Assembly: GCF_051020955.1 (NCBI RefSeq)
Contig: NC_135026.1
Coordinates: 5,060,501 to 5,124,500 of the forward strand
Length of the DNA: 64,000 nucleotides
Direction of reading: 5' to 3'
From: Megalopta genalis
Taxonomy: Eukaryota > Arthropoda > Insecta > Hymenoptera > Halictidae
Shown here piece by piece: positions 11,891 through 24,265 of this stretch. Made by a program: the position numbers and the translations under genes. A model generated the notes under the pieces. It was given only the letters and a program-made list of their open reading frames with translations. It did not search any database and was not told the DNA's origin. Numbering within the stretch: position 1 is the stretch's first letter; each line of letters opens with the position of its first letter.

Positions 11891-12334
11891 CAATAAATCA
11901 TCTTATGGTTTCGCATCACGCCCAAACTGTGCCAGCGATCATTTTCAGTCAACCTTATCCACACTGAAGCGTCCCGAGCTATCGCCACGTGGCCGGCACG
12001 TGTGCGAAAGGCTCTCGGTGCACCCCACGTTGATTCACGGCCGGATTTCGCTCACAGATAACAGCAACTCCTCGAACAAAAAAGCGATAGAAATAACAGT
12101 GACAAAATGGTAATCCGGTCGCTTACTGCTAAAACGTCGCGTGCCGTCTTGAGTGCCCCTTGGAAGACTTGTACACAGATGCGGTTTACTATAGCGAGTT
12201 CTTCCATGCGAATCGTTGGTTTTTTCGAACGGGTCGTCCGGGGTTTTGTGTTTAGATAGAAATAAAGGAGGAGAGAAGTGGCAACATCTGCTGGTTATCA
12301 ATTCTTTCAGAAAAAACCGGAGCAGGTCTAGCCT
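11891..12334. other. Unique GC-moderate stretch with paired E-boxes
   Basis: Contains the 11986/11997 CACGTG pair. An 88-codon minus frame (12035-12301) shows no recognisable domain. Confidence 0.35.
11986..12002. promoter_or_regulatory. Paired CACGTG E-boxes
   Basis: Two CACGTG sites 11 bp apart (11986 and 11997), one helical turn, in the form CCACGTGGCCGGCACGTGTG. The turn-phased spacing suits cooperative binding of two bHLH dimers; function is inferred. Confidence 0.35.
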
Positions 12335-12749
12335 GAGAAAAAGTATTTTTTAATATTGCAAAATAGTTCTCGTTTAATATTGTAAAATATATGTCGTTTA
12401 ATATCGTAAAATATTTTTTATTTATTGTCGTAGAATACTTTCTGATGCATATTGTTTAATAAAGCAACATATTTTTTGTTTAATATTGTACAATATTTTC
12501 TGATTAATATTGTTCAATAATGCAAAATATTTTTTGTTCAATATTGTAAGATACTTTCTGTTGAATATTGTTCATTATAGCAAAATATTTTTTGTGTGAT
12601 ATTGTAAAATACTTTCTGATTAATATTGTTTAATATCGTACAATATTTTTTGTTTAATATTATAAAATACTTTCTGATTAATATTGTTCAATATAGCAAA
12701 ATATCTTTTGTTAATCATTGTAAAATACTTTCTGCTTAATATTTTAAAA

Positions 12750-12750
<1 letters not shown>
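12335..12750. repeat. AT minisatellite, about 30-bp period
   Basis: Units of TTTAATATTGTAAAATA and CTTTCTGATTAATATTG type. Confidence 0.9.

Positions 12751-12751
<1 letters not shown>

Positions 12752-12807
<56 letters not shown>
12752..12807. repeat. (CA)n microsatellite
   Basis: 28 uninterrupted CA units at the right edge of the AT array. Confidence 0.97.
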
Positions 12808-12808
<1 letters not shown>

Positions 12809-13214
12809 TATGAAATGAATATACAGAGTTCAGGAGAATCGACTGTTCAATAGAACTGTATTAAATGAAATATTGACATAGTCAGAGGGTCGACTATGTC
12901 AAAGAGCATTGTCAACGTTATAGGTAATTGATGGACATTTCTAAGAAAAGTGTAACACGAGACACAGAGCCAGGCTCGTTTTTTTGCTTGGAAAGTCATT
13001 ATCTTATTTACACTGTACATAGAGTAGAATATACGTTGCTTCAGTATAACAGTGCAAACTTATATTTCTATATGTAAATTGTTGGGTACGACTATATATT
13101 ATTATATCGTAGTATTACTGTACATAATTACTAATATTATTAATATTATAATATATTACTAACTACTAGTATATGTATATATATATACATATACATATTA
13201 CTTTGTATATTACT
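12808..13214. other. AT-rich unique sequence
   Basis: No reading frame or clear repeat apart from short TATATA runs. Confidence 0.4.
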
Positions 13215-13760
13215 GTAAGCTACATATATATTGCTACATGTTATTATGGTATAATTTGATACAATTCTATGGAGCTATAGTGCATGTGTATTCCTCTGAA
13301 ATTAATTTGTATTACTGTACATTATTATAGTGCAATTGTACAAGCTAAATGTAAATTGCTACAAGTTATTATGATATAATTGAACACAATTTTATGGAGC
13401 TGTAGTGCATGTGTATTCCTCTTAAATTAATTTGTATTACTGTATATTATTATAATGCAATTGTACAAGCTAAATGTATATTGCTACAAGTTATTATGAT
13501 ATAATTGAACACAATTTTATAGAGCTATAGTGCATGTGTATTCCTCTTAAATTAATTTGTATTACTGTATATTATTATAATGCAATTGTACAAGCTAAAT
13601 GTATATTGCTACAAGTTATTATGATATAATTGAACACAATTTTATAGAGCTATAGTGCATGTGTATTCCTCTTATATTAATTTATATTACTGTATATTAT
13701 TATACTGCAACTGTACAAGCTAAATGTATATTGCTACATATTACTATGGTATAATTGTAC
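13215..13760. repeat. 125-bp tandem repeat
   Basis: The anchor CAAGCTAAATGTA recurs at 13341, 13466, 13591 and 13716, exactly 125 bp apart. The middle units differ at only a few positions, so the expansion looks recent. Confidence 0.96.
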
Positions 13761-14779
13761 ATAACCATACATGATTATATATTCCTATTACACTACTGCA
13801 TATTCCATAGTATAATTGTACAAACTATGTGCATATTACTGCATGTTATATAGTAAAATTATAGAAATATATATGACTTTATATTATTGTATATTACTAT
13901 GTTACAACTATGCACACATCAAGTATATTTCCATATGAATATTTTTGAACACAATTATATATTATCATAACAGAATTGTCCACCCACAATACATTACTAT
14001 AAACATATTAATACATCCAATAGACATACAACACTCTCACATTTCACACACCACAGACAGGATCGATCGTCCACTAAAAAAGCTTCCGATTCATTTTCAC
14101 GATTCTAAACCGCGTTTCCTGTTTCCCCCGATTTCCCACTGGTAAAACCCCCGATCCGGATGCGAGCGTTGTACACCTGAACACGCTATTCCCCTGCAAA
14201 AAGAAAAAAAGAGGAAAGAAACGAAACGAGAAGTATAATACACTGTAACGAAATTAGGAAGTCCACCCTCGAGAATCTCACGCTCAAGCTGTCTCGTAGC
14301 AGATGAAAGCGAGCCTCGGCGCAGGTCCCGATCGCACTGGATCCGGGAAAACCGATTGAAAATTGTCTGGAGTGGCGCGCTCGAAGGGTCAAAAGCGCGA
14401 AAATCCTTCCCCTTGCGGTTTCCCTTAGATGTTCGCCGCGAGGCGGCGTGTCTCAAAGCCGCCGACCGCCTTCTTTACCGCACGGCAAGAAATCACCGTG
14501 AAATGGGCGCACGCTTCACCAGGAATTCGGGGTGGCCGGCGCGGGGGTGGCACCGGAGTAGTTTTTGGTGAAACCGTGTTAAACGACCGCGAGAGCTACC
14601 GTGTGAGAAACACAATGCTCGAGAGTATGGGTTGCGATGGGAAAAAGAATCTTTTTCTTTAATCACCCTGTAGATTAATATTTATATATGTATGTAATGT
14701 GTATATACATGTAAAATGTTAAAATTGTGTTATATATTATATCGTATATATAATATATTATTTTATATTCTATTATATA
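13761..14779. other. AT-rich lead then CpG-rich island
   Basis: AT-rich to 14040, then GC-rich to 14660. Frames up to 119 codons on the minus strand match no family. ATCACCCTGTAG at 14662-14673 is an isolated copy of the CAGGGTG terminal motif. Confidence 0.35.
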
Positions 14780-15150
14780 TTATATTCCATTGCATTACAT
14801 TACATTCCATTACACGGCATTATTACGTTATATTACATTACGTTACATTCCATTCCATTAGATTACATTGCGTTACATTGCATTACATTGCATTACATTG
14901 CATTACATTGCATTGCATTGCATTACATTGCATTGCATTGCATTACATTGCATTGCATTGCATTACATTGCATTGCATTGCATTGCATTGCATTACATTG
15001 CATTGCATTGCATTACATTGCATTGCATTGCATTGCATTGCATTGCGTTGCATTGCATGCATTACATTGCACTGCATTACATTGCATTACATTGCATTAC
15101 ATTATATTACATTACGTTACGTTAGGTTACATTACATTACATTACATTAT
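14780..15150. repeat. CATTG/CATTA pentanucleotide array
   Basis: A dense mix of ATTGC and ATTAC pentamers, open in all three plus frames because the 5-bp unit never makes a stop. The His/Tyr/Ile/Leu peptides are artefacts. Confidence 0.96.
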
Positions 15151-16274
15151 ATTATATACTATCGTGTATTGTGTGTCTCTTATTATATTCTATATATTAT
15201 CATTACAAAAAGTACCTTAAAAAGATATAATTAATAAATATTGGAGGAACTGATCAAATATCAGATAAATTGTAAAAATAGTAAAAATGGCCCTTACAAC
15301 AAGGGTGTACTTTGAAAAATATAATTGCACGGGACATAGCATTTATCGTTTCGTCGCGGCACGATTGTCATGAAATAGTAATGCGGCGCGGGGTGCGTGC
15401 TCCGGAACGGGGTGGTCACGAAAGGGTGAACCGGGACACGTCACTTCTGTGTTTCCTGCGGTGCTCGATATCCGTGACTCGATTTCGCTGGATAATAGAT
15501 GCGGAGTGGGAGAACGGTGTTAATCACGCTATAAAACTGATCTCTGTTACATGTGTTTCGAAACGCAATCTACTTTACACGGGATTTCAAATCTCTAGAT
15601 TTTAGAATCACTAGAAACGGTTTAATGATGTGTAATTAATTTTAGTTTATTAAAATCGTTACAGAAAAAAGGTAATTTCTGTAGTCAATTGTAATTTTTG
15701 GTTTGCATTAAAAATAATTTGACAGAATTCATGATCACACTTTAAATGAACATGTTTGATTTTATTCAGAGTAGTAAGTTTTGTGGAAATATTTATTTTT
15801 CAACGCTGAGATAATATGTTGTCTGTTGCAGTATGCAGAAAGAGAACATTAGGGAAATTTTGCATCGCAAAGAAGAGGAGCCATAAGGGAGTACGCAGTC
15901 GCGATAATTTCGAGAAAAAAGATTGTGAATATTATTCTACTTTTTCTAAAGTCTAAAATGTATAGAATATTGTGGTGGGAACATTTTTTGAAATTCGAAA
16001 TATCAAGGAAGTTTGAATACGGAATTTAGCATATTATATTTTCTGAAATTCGCTTTATTTGATTAGGTGTACAAAGTTCTACAGCCCCTTGACGAACACG
16101 CGTCGAATAATTTCATACGAAACGATAATCGATGCGCGGGTATTCCCTCGATCCTTCGATACCACTCGATCTCGTTATCGCCACCCCGAAGGGATCGCTC
16201 GAGGACATCTTTTTGATACAGCCGAAATCTTGTTTTCCTGCCCTCTGTGAACTAGCGATGGGTTTGACTGAATA
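15151..16274. other. Unique stretch, no gene recognised
   Basis: GC-moderate at 15340-15560 and 16080-16260, AT-rich between. No frame above 97 codons and nothing recognisable. Confidence 0.4.
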
Positions 16275-16732
16275 GCAAATATAGAAAATATAGGAAACAT
16301 ATAAAATATAGAAAATATAGAAAATATAGAAAATATAGAAAATATATAAAATATATAAAATATATAAAATATATAAAATATATAAAATATAGAAAATGTA
16401 GAAAGTATATAAAATATAGAAAATGTAGAAAATGTAGAAAATATAGGAAATATAGGAAATATAGAAAATATAGAAAGTATATAATATATAGAAAATATAG
16501 AAAATATAGAAAGTATAAAAAGTATAAAAAGTATATAAAATATAGAAAATACAGAAAATAATATAGAAAATAATATAGAAAATATAGAAAGTGTAGAAAA
16601 TATAGAAAATAATATAAAAGATATAGAAAATATAGGAAATAATATAAAAAATATAGAAAATAATATAGAAAATATAGAAAATATAGAAAATAATATAGAA
16701 AATATAGACAGAAAAGAAAATATAGAAAACAT
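16275..16732. repeat. GAAAATATA minisatellite, array 1
   Basis: 9-bp unit (GAAAATATA, variants GAAAGTATA and GGAAATATA). The 185- and 217-codon minus frames are pure translation of the array plus a little flank. Confidence 0.96.
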
Positions 16733-17989
16733 GGATTCGGCAGTGATATCCGAGATCCTGATTCAATGATACAACTCTCTACCGTTTCGACGGAGTGGCT
16801 GCCATTCGAAAGGGGTCAGTTGCCATCGCTACTTCCAAGATCCGCGTTGATATGAACTGCCTGTGGAGTGCATCAATGTAAGAACCGCTGCGATTCGTAC
16901 ACAGCGAGCACCAAAATACGGACAGATGGCTCGTTGAATCTCCTCGACGATGGTGGACGTGTCGGTGAACCTCCCTTCGTTAGTGGTCGTGTCAACTATG
17001 TGACGTACAAGCTCGGGGTGTAACAGGAATCCATGACGAGTGAAACGTCTACAATTGTTTCCCGATCGAACGCTCAACCCGTCGCTAAAACACAACTTCA
17101 TAATTTGCAATTGAAAATTTGAAAATCGTAATTTGCAACTCGTCAAGAAATGATCAAATTTGTTTCTCCGTTAAATTTTTAAGCCATCGCTAAGACACAA
17201 CTTTGTACTTTGCAATCAAACTGTGACACGTTAAAATATAACAGAATTCTTTTTCTCCAGAAAATTTTCAACTTTTCCAACTTTAACACTCGACTTTGTG
17301 TAATTTTGCAGATAAACAATGGCATGTTAAAAGATGAAGCAAAATAATACAAAATAATACAATTAAAGCCAATACTGAATAATGCAGCTCCAAAAATCGT
17401 GCACAAATGGTCCGTCGTTTTTCTATTTATTTTTCGAAAATTTATTACTCCGAACCTAGCATAAACAATGGTGGATTCGTCGAATGGTCGAATTGCAAAC
17501 AGTCCGAATGTTTGCAAAAGTCGACCGGAATACTATGGCGACAGACTGTGCTGGTAAAATGGCGGAACCTACGTCTCCGCACCCCGTGCATTCGTCGAAC
17601 GGCGCACACGGACGTCGAGAACGGCTCCCCTTGTGGGTGATGACGCACACACGTAAACTAAACAATAGTTAAATCAGGGTGAGGGGTGGCCACGGGTTGC
17701 TGTGGGTGTTTAATGAGCTGCCAGCCAGTGACTGCGAGGGGTGCTGGCCGAGAGAGGGGGAGGGGGGTACGAGGAGGGGTTGACGGATTTTTTGGGGTGC
17801 GAGGAGGATGGTGAAATCTATGGGGCACGGGCTACGGCACCACTTGACTGTTTATGGGACCGGCACCGTGTAAAGTGTAGGAATAACATTGCATATGTTT
17901 AAATGGAACCGGTGGCGTGCGCGGCCATTCCAAACATAGTTGCAGAAACTGTGCAAAATAGAACTGCGATGTAGACAGTACGAAGAATG
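16733..17989. other. Unique block between two GAAAATATA arrays
   Basis: Contains a minus frame at 16829-17146 with a coding-like but unrecognised peptide (includes HPELVRHIVDTTTNEG). A roughly 100-bp imperfect duplication (CATCGCTAAGACACAAC at 17183 and a related copy near 17080) follows. There is a small plus frame starting AAAATGGCGG near 17558, and a G-skewed segment at 17680-17800. Confidence 0.35.
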
Positions 17990-18690
17990 TCGGAAATATA
18001 GAAAATATAGAAAATATAGAAAATATAGAAAATATAGGATATATAGAAAATATAGAAAATATAGAAAATATAGAAAATATAGGATATATAGAAAAATTTA
18101 TGTATTGAAAGTATTGAAAGTATTGAAAATATAGAAAATATTGAAAGTATTGAAAGTATTGAAAAATATATAAAATATATAAAATATTGAAAATATTGAA
18201 AATATAGAAAATATATAAAATATTGAAAATATTGAAAATATATAAAATATATAAAATATAGATAATAATATAGAAAGTATAGAAAATATATATATAATAT
18301 AGAAAATAATATAGAAAGTATAGAAAATAATATAGAAAATATAGAGAATAATATAGAAAATATAGAAAATAATATGGAAAATAATATAGAAAATATAGAA
18401 AATATAGAAAATAATGTAGAAAGTATAGAAAATAATATAGAAAGTATAAAAAACAATATAGAAAATATAGAAAATATAGAAAATAATGTAGAAAATATAG
18501 AATATAATATAGAAAATATAGAAAATAATATAGAAAATATAGAAAATATAGGAAATAATATAGAAAATATAGAAAATATAGAAAATATAGAAAATGTAGG
18601 AAATATAGAAAATAATATAGAAAATATAGAAAATGTAGGAAATATAGAAAATAATATAAAAAATATAGACAGTAAAGAAAATCTAGAAAA
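17990..18690. repeat. GAAAATATA minisatellite, array 2
   Basis: The same unit and same strand as the 16275 array, with an internal change to GAAAGTATT (about 18100-18240) and an AATAATATAGAAAATATAG higher-order form from 18300. The 273-codon minus frame is array translation. Confidence 0.96.
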
Positions 18691-19435
18691 TATAAGAACC
18701 ACCAGGTGGTCCACCCTCATAACAATTTTCCAAATATATTATCGAGGACACCGGGCGTCGAAAAGAGGTCGATCGCTATAAAAGCGAGCTATAACGATAT
18801 TCGTAAGGTTCGTCAGGTCTTCCAGGCTGCCAGTGCCGGTTGGCTGACCGCTGACCTACGCGTCGTTCACCTGAGCATTCATGGCAGCAACGCTGCCGTG
18901 AAATTAGGCAGTCTCGCCTCCCATTGATCCTCCTCGAAGACGCGCCATTCACGATATTAAGTTACTATTTGCCGGCGATCTCGAGTGCCAGGAGGCCGTT
19001 CGGATCGCGATATTGAGTTACTGTTTGCGGACGATTTGGAGAATTAGGGGAGGGAAACCGTCTGAGAGTCCATGAAACGGGCCGGCTCGAGCGTGCAGAA
19101 TGAAATTCTATATCCGCCGCCGTTACATTTATTCGGGCCCGGACGAGACCGCTAATTGCCTCCGGGCCCGTGGATCTTCCAGAAAAAATATCGATGAGAT
19201 ACCGCTGCACACAAAAGGAAACGGTAAAAGGCGCAATTTATTCCGGAATTCGAACGGGCCTATTGGGTTGCGGACTTTTATCTTGAAAATGTGGCTCATT
19301 TTTCGAAATTATGTTCGTAAAGCAGCACGATGAATTCTCTGGTAGAATTTTCAGTAATCGGATCGACGTGAAAGCACGACTTAAAGTGTATTTTATTGCT
19401 CAAGTAAAGATGTGAGATCATTCTGTTATTTATTA
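18691..19435. other. GC-moderate unique stretch
   Basis: Contains a 56-bp imperfect duplication (CGATATTAAGTTACT near 18952, CGATATTGAGTTACT near 19008). Frames of 73-81 codons are unrecognised. Confidence 0.35.
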
Positions 19436-19806
19436 TTATACAATTTTACAATTTCACAATTTTATAATTGTACAATTTTTCAATTTTATAATTTTACAAT
19501 TTTACAATTTTACAAATTTACAATTTTACAAATTTACAATTTTACAATTTTACAATTTTACAATTTTACAATTTTACAATTTTACAATTTTACAATTTTA
19601 CAATTTTACAATTTTACAATTTTACAATTTTACAATTTTACAATTTTACAATTTTACAATTTTACAATTTTACAATTTTACAATTTTACAATTTTACAAT
19701 TTTACAATTTCACAATTTTACAATTTTACAATTTTACAATTTTACAATTTCACAATTTTATAATTTTATAATTTCACTATTTTACAATTTTACAATTTTA
19801 CAATTT
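19436..19806. repeat. ACAATTTT octamer array
   Basis: Nearly perfect 8-bp repeat. The 119-codon Phe/Tyr/Asn frame is array translation. Confidence 0.97.
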
Positions 19807-20464
19807 TTCTCGTAGTCTTGAAGAATTTATTCAGTATTTATTTTTTGAATTAACTGATACAATCAATTTTAATTTCTAATACGATGACAGAGGTAGCCAG
19901 ACAGCGTTGCCAAATTTCGCAGCATGCAATCGGTTAGTTTTAATCGTTCAGAATGACACGGTTCAGTTTTGTTTTGAAACATGACACTCGGAAGAAGCAT
20001 TTATTTATGGAGCCGCGGACTGCGCCGTCTTCAGAGACCCTCGGACTCGAAGTAAACACACGCGCACAGAGACAGACATGGCACTGCAGAGCAAATGTGT
20101 TTCCAGCGTGCGTGTAATCCTGCCTAAGCTCACCCTACAAGCTCAATAAAACGTGCGCTGCTACGAATGCTTCACAATGACGTTAAATCAATGATTTGTC
20201 CAACCAGCCTTCGCCACGGACTTTAATCCCGGTTTTACATGTGATTAAATCCTGGCTTAAGCGCCGGGGCGATTGATATTATTAATGAATAATGTCGACG
20301 GACAGTCTATTAAATAAGGGACTGGTGGCGAGCGTCTGTGTCCGACGATGCAACTATTTCGGATGCATTTTTCATTCGCTGAAACGATTTTGATGCAACG
20401 CAAAATTAACAGTGATGAAACTGTGAAAAATTGTAATCGATGATAATTTATTTTCAAACGTAAC
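19807..20464. other. Unique stretch, no gene recognised
   Basis: GC-moderate at 19890-20350 with an AATAAA at about 20144. No recognisable reading frame. Confidence 0.35.
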
Positions 20465-20700
20465 AAAATTGTTTCAGACTTGAAAATATTGTGATAAGCT
20501 TGAGAAAATTGCTTTCAACGTCAGCAAAAATTGCTACAATTTTCAGAAAATTGTTTTCCACTTCGAAGAATTGTTTTCCACTTCAGAAAATTGTAATCCA
20601 ATTCAGAAAATATTTTTCAGACTTGAGAAAATTGTTTTCTACCACAACATAATATTCCACTCCAGAAAAATTGTTTTCGAGTCCAGAGAACCGTTTCCAT
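20465..20700. repeat. Degenerate 25-bp minisatellite
   Basis: Units of GAAAATTGTTTTCCACTTC type, about nine imperfect copies. Confidence 0.8.
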
Positions 20701-21854
20701 GAAGATAAGTGTACGAATAACCTGGCAGAAGTTCGCCACGCGCCGAAACCGATACGAAACTCGTTGAAACGGAAGGAGCAATCAGCAGTGTCATCGATCG
20801 ACCGGGCATTCGATGATTCCCGATCGACTTTGGAGGACTCGTGGCTCCCTGGACCAGTAATCCACGTCATTCCGGGATGAATGCCTGGCCGGCTCGGGCA
20901 TTCTTCAAGTAAATTATAGTCTTGAATGGCGGCGCAGTGGGGGGTTGGTTGGCACGCGTACATTGGGGTACACCTGCCCCCCGTAGACATCTGTCCCCTG
21001 TATTTCCATCGCGAGAGTCAAACCATGGCGTGCGTACTCTCGGCAGTTGTTGTCGATGGCTGGCAATGTTCAACTTCCTATTCCGTTGTTAACAACAATG
21101 CTAAAATAACAAAAAATTAAAAAATAATAAAAACTAAAATCTAAAAATATTACACTTGCTGTAAATGTGGTTATTGTTCTCACACGTGTCTAAATTCAAG
21201 CTAATAAATAAATAAAACTCGAAGCTAATTCTGGACGGACTCAGACCTAAGTCTGACCTAGTATCTGGTTTAAACCATGAATAAATAAATAAATATTGAA
21301 TTTAGTTCATTTGCATTAAATGTTGCCTTTTCCTCATTTTTTTAATGGTACAATTTTCAGCATTCCCGCAACAAACAATTACACCACGGTGGGCTATAGC
21401 TCTCGGAGACGGCAGAATCATCGAGTTTCTGGAGCTCGTCCTCGTTAATCGAATTTGTCCGCGGCAGGGGCGTCGATCTCAAGCTCAAATAAGGCTTTCC
21501 ATATTTTAGCGAGCTGCCAGGCCGGAATAGAAAGACCGTGGTGTCCGCGGGGTGTTTCCCATGACGTGGTGGTCGAGCCGGCATTGTCCGTGGTTTACCA
21601 CAAAGGCCTGCAAATGCCAAGTTCGAATGAAAAGCCGGCTACCCTCTACGCGCCGCGTCTAAACAGATGCCGAAATACGATGCCGAAAGATGTTTGTCTG
21701 AATCTTCTTTTTGCACCCTTCGCTATCTGTCGACAGTCTTTCCGGCCGAACACAGTCGAGGGTTGTTTTGTTCCTTGATCGACGTCGCCTTTGTTCGATT
21801 GCACCTCTTTAGTGGGCGTCCATCGCACCCCGCGAATTTATAGCCGGTAAATAG
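20701..21854. other. Two GC-rich islands separated by AT-rich DNA
   Basis: Islands at 20700-21080 and 21360-21840. Overlapping short frames on both strands, the longest 107 codons beyond the repeat, with no recognisable domains. Confidence 0.35.
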
Positions 21855-22260
21855 AAAACATTTTGAGGGTCGAAAGGATGAATTTCAATTTTTATTTTCT
21901 CGGTTGTTATTTGGGATAATTAAACAAAATAAAAGCGAAAATAAGGTTGGAAGCTAGGTCTATTTATGATATTTTTGTTCGAATTTTAGATCTTCAATTA
22001 AGGGTTGATATTAATCTCTAAAATTCGCTGCCTTCGTTGGAGGGTAATTTTGGGGGTCGAAAGGGCAAAATTCAACTTTTATTTTCTCGGTTGTTATTTG
22101 GGATAATTAAACAAAATGAAAGCGAAAATAAAGCTTGGAGCTAGCTTCATTTACGATATTTTTGTTAAAATTTTAGATCCTCAATTAAGGGTTCATATTA
22201 ATCCATCAAGTTCACAGCCTTCGTGCAAGGGTAATTTTGAGAGTTGAAAGGGCGAACTTG
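21855..22260. repeat. 187-bp tandem duplication
   Basis: GGTTGTTATTTGGGA at 21902 and 22089, and GGGTAATTTTG at 22042 and 22229, give a 187-bp period over two full units and a partial third. Confidence 0.93.
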
Positions 22261-22639
22261 AAAATGGTGTTACTCGTTAAAAAAAATGTCTACACTGCTA
22301 AAATGAAATAACAAATTTTTCAACAGTTTCAAACGTTTCTCGACGTTGCAAAAAATTCTAAATCGCACCATCGATCTCCGATTAAGTGTTCAACGAGAAT
22401 GGAATTTTCCATTGAAGAGCGCAGTTAAGTATCGCTGACTCTCGAAGCTGAACAAAAACTTAACCTTCTTTCCACGTAACTCGAGGATCCGATCAATTAC
22501 CTCATCCACGGGGACACGCCGCCATTAATCTTCGATTAAGTGTGCAGCGATCGGTCAAGGTAATTTCACGAATTTTCGTGAATTAGGAAAACCGGTCTCC
22601 CCCTTTCCGAAGGTCGGATACGGTTGGCTTGGATCCCTG
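22261..22639. other. Unique stretch, no gene recognised
   Basis: GC-moderate. Nothing recognised. Confidence 0.35.
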
Positions 22640-22895
22640 GCTCACTCTCTCTCTCTCTCTCTCGCGCGCGCTCTCTCACGCACACTCTCCCTCTCTCGCG
22701 CTATCCCTCTCTCGCGCTCTCTCTCTCGCGCGCGCTCTCCCTCTCTCGCGCTCTCTCTCTCTCTCTCGCGCGCGCTCTGCCTCTCGCGTATCTCTCTCGC
22801 GCGCTCTCCCTCTCGCGCGCTCTCTCCCTCTAGCGCTCTCCCTCTCACGCGCTCCGTCTCGCACGCGTTCTGACTCTCTCTGCTTCCCCCACTCT
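22640..22895. repeat. CT-rich compound microsatellite with CGCG interruptions
   Basis: (CT)n broken by CGCG(CG) in a semi-regular way (CTCTCTCTCGCGCGCG). On the other strand this gives many GAGAG motifs. Confidence 0.95.
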
Positions 22896-23234
22896 TCCTG
22901 CTAGCCGCGCTCTCCACGGGGGAGCAGCTCTGTCAGTCACCAGTATGTCACCATACAGACCAGCGCCCCGGCACAATGAGGGCCCTGGACGCGATCGATA
23001 TGTGCACTCGACGGAAACGGCCCAGCGAAAAGGTCGATCAAAGCGAAATCACTGCGCCTGCAAATGCAGGCGGCGCCGATCTTTATGGCCTGTAAAAAAA
23101 TCCCTCGATGAATCTTTGTTTAAAACCGAACGGCGAACGGCTCTGGCATTGTTCGCGGACTACCGACTTAGCGGAGCACCGTTTACGAGCACCACTGTTC
23201 CACAGCGCGTTCCAGAAAATTTATTTTATATTTG
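22896..23234. other. GC-rich island after the CT array
   Basis: A plus frame at 22945-23331 (MSPYRPAPRHNEG...) runs into the following repeat. No domain recognised. Confidence 0.3.
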
Positions 23235-24265
23235 TATATACGATAAATTTATTCCAGTGTACGTACGTTCCTCGATTTATTTCAATGTACACACAACCCG
23301 TAATTTATTCCAATGTACACACGTTATTTAATTTATTTCTATGCACACGCGATCTTTAATTTATTTCACATACATTCACGTACGTTCATGAATTTATTAT
23401 ACATCAATTTATTAATGTTACCTATATTATATATTATATTGTATGTATTCAGATATATATTATCTTGTATTTATTCATGTATTATATATTATATTGTATA
23501 TATTTAGATATTATACATATATTTATTGTATATACTGAGATATTATATATTATATTTTATATATTCTTTTATTATGTGTTATATTGTATGTATTGTATAT
23601 ATTCAGATATTATATTTTATTTCTTCATATATTTTATATTATATATTTTGCACTGCATATTTTCGTATATCGTATATTATATAGTATATGTATATTCAAA
23701 TATCATATATTATATTGTATATATGTATACTGAGATATTATATATTATGTGTTATATTATATATATTGTATATATTAAGATATTATATTTTATTTCTTCA
23801 TATATTTTATATTATATTTTGCACTGTATATTTATTTTATATATTATATTGCATATAATCAGATATCATATATTTTATTCCATATAGACTGAGATATTAT
23901 ATATTATATTTTATATATTCTTATATCATGTGTTATATTGTATGTATTGTATATATTCAAATATTATATTTTACTTCTTCATATATTTTATACTATATAT
24001 TTTGCACTGTATATTTTCATATATTGTGTATTATATATTATATATATCCAGATATATATTATATTGTATATATATATACTGAGATATTGTACATTATATT
24101 TTATCTATTCTTATATTATGTGTTATATTTTGTCTTTATTGTATATATTTAGATATTATATTTTATTTCTTCATATATTTAATATTACATTTTGCATTAT
24201 ACATTTTCATATATTGTATATTACATCGCATATATTCATATAACATGTATCATACTAAATAAATT
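23235..24265. repeat. AT-rich higher-order satellite, about 180-bp units
   Basis: Opens with TTTATTCCAATGTACAC repeats (about 32 bp), then four units anchored by TTTTATTTCTTCATATATT at 23615, 23788, 23969 and 24161 (173-192 bp), each with a TTTTGCACTGTATA-type segment. Confidence 0.88.

Noticed and set aside
14716..15234. 172-codon His/Tyr/Ile/Leu protein
   Set aside because: Pure translation of a pentanucleotide repeat, open in all three frames.
17899..18720. 273-codon hydrophobic membrane-like protein
   Set aside because: The Ile/Phe/Ser/Tyr pattern is the 9-bp GAAAATATA array read backwards; no start context or flanking coding sequence.
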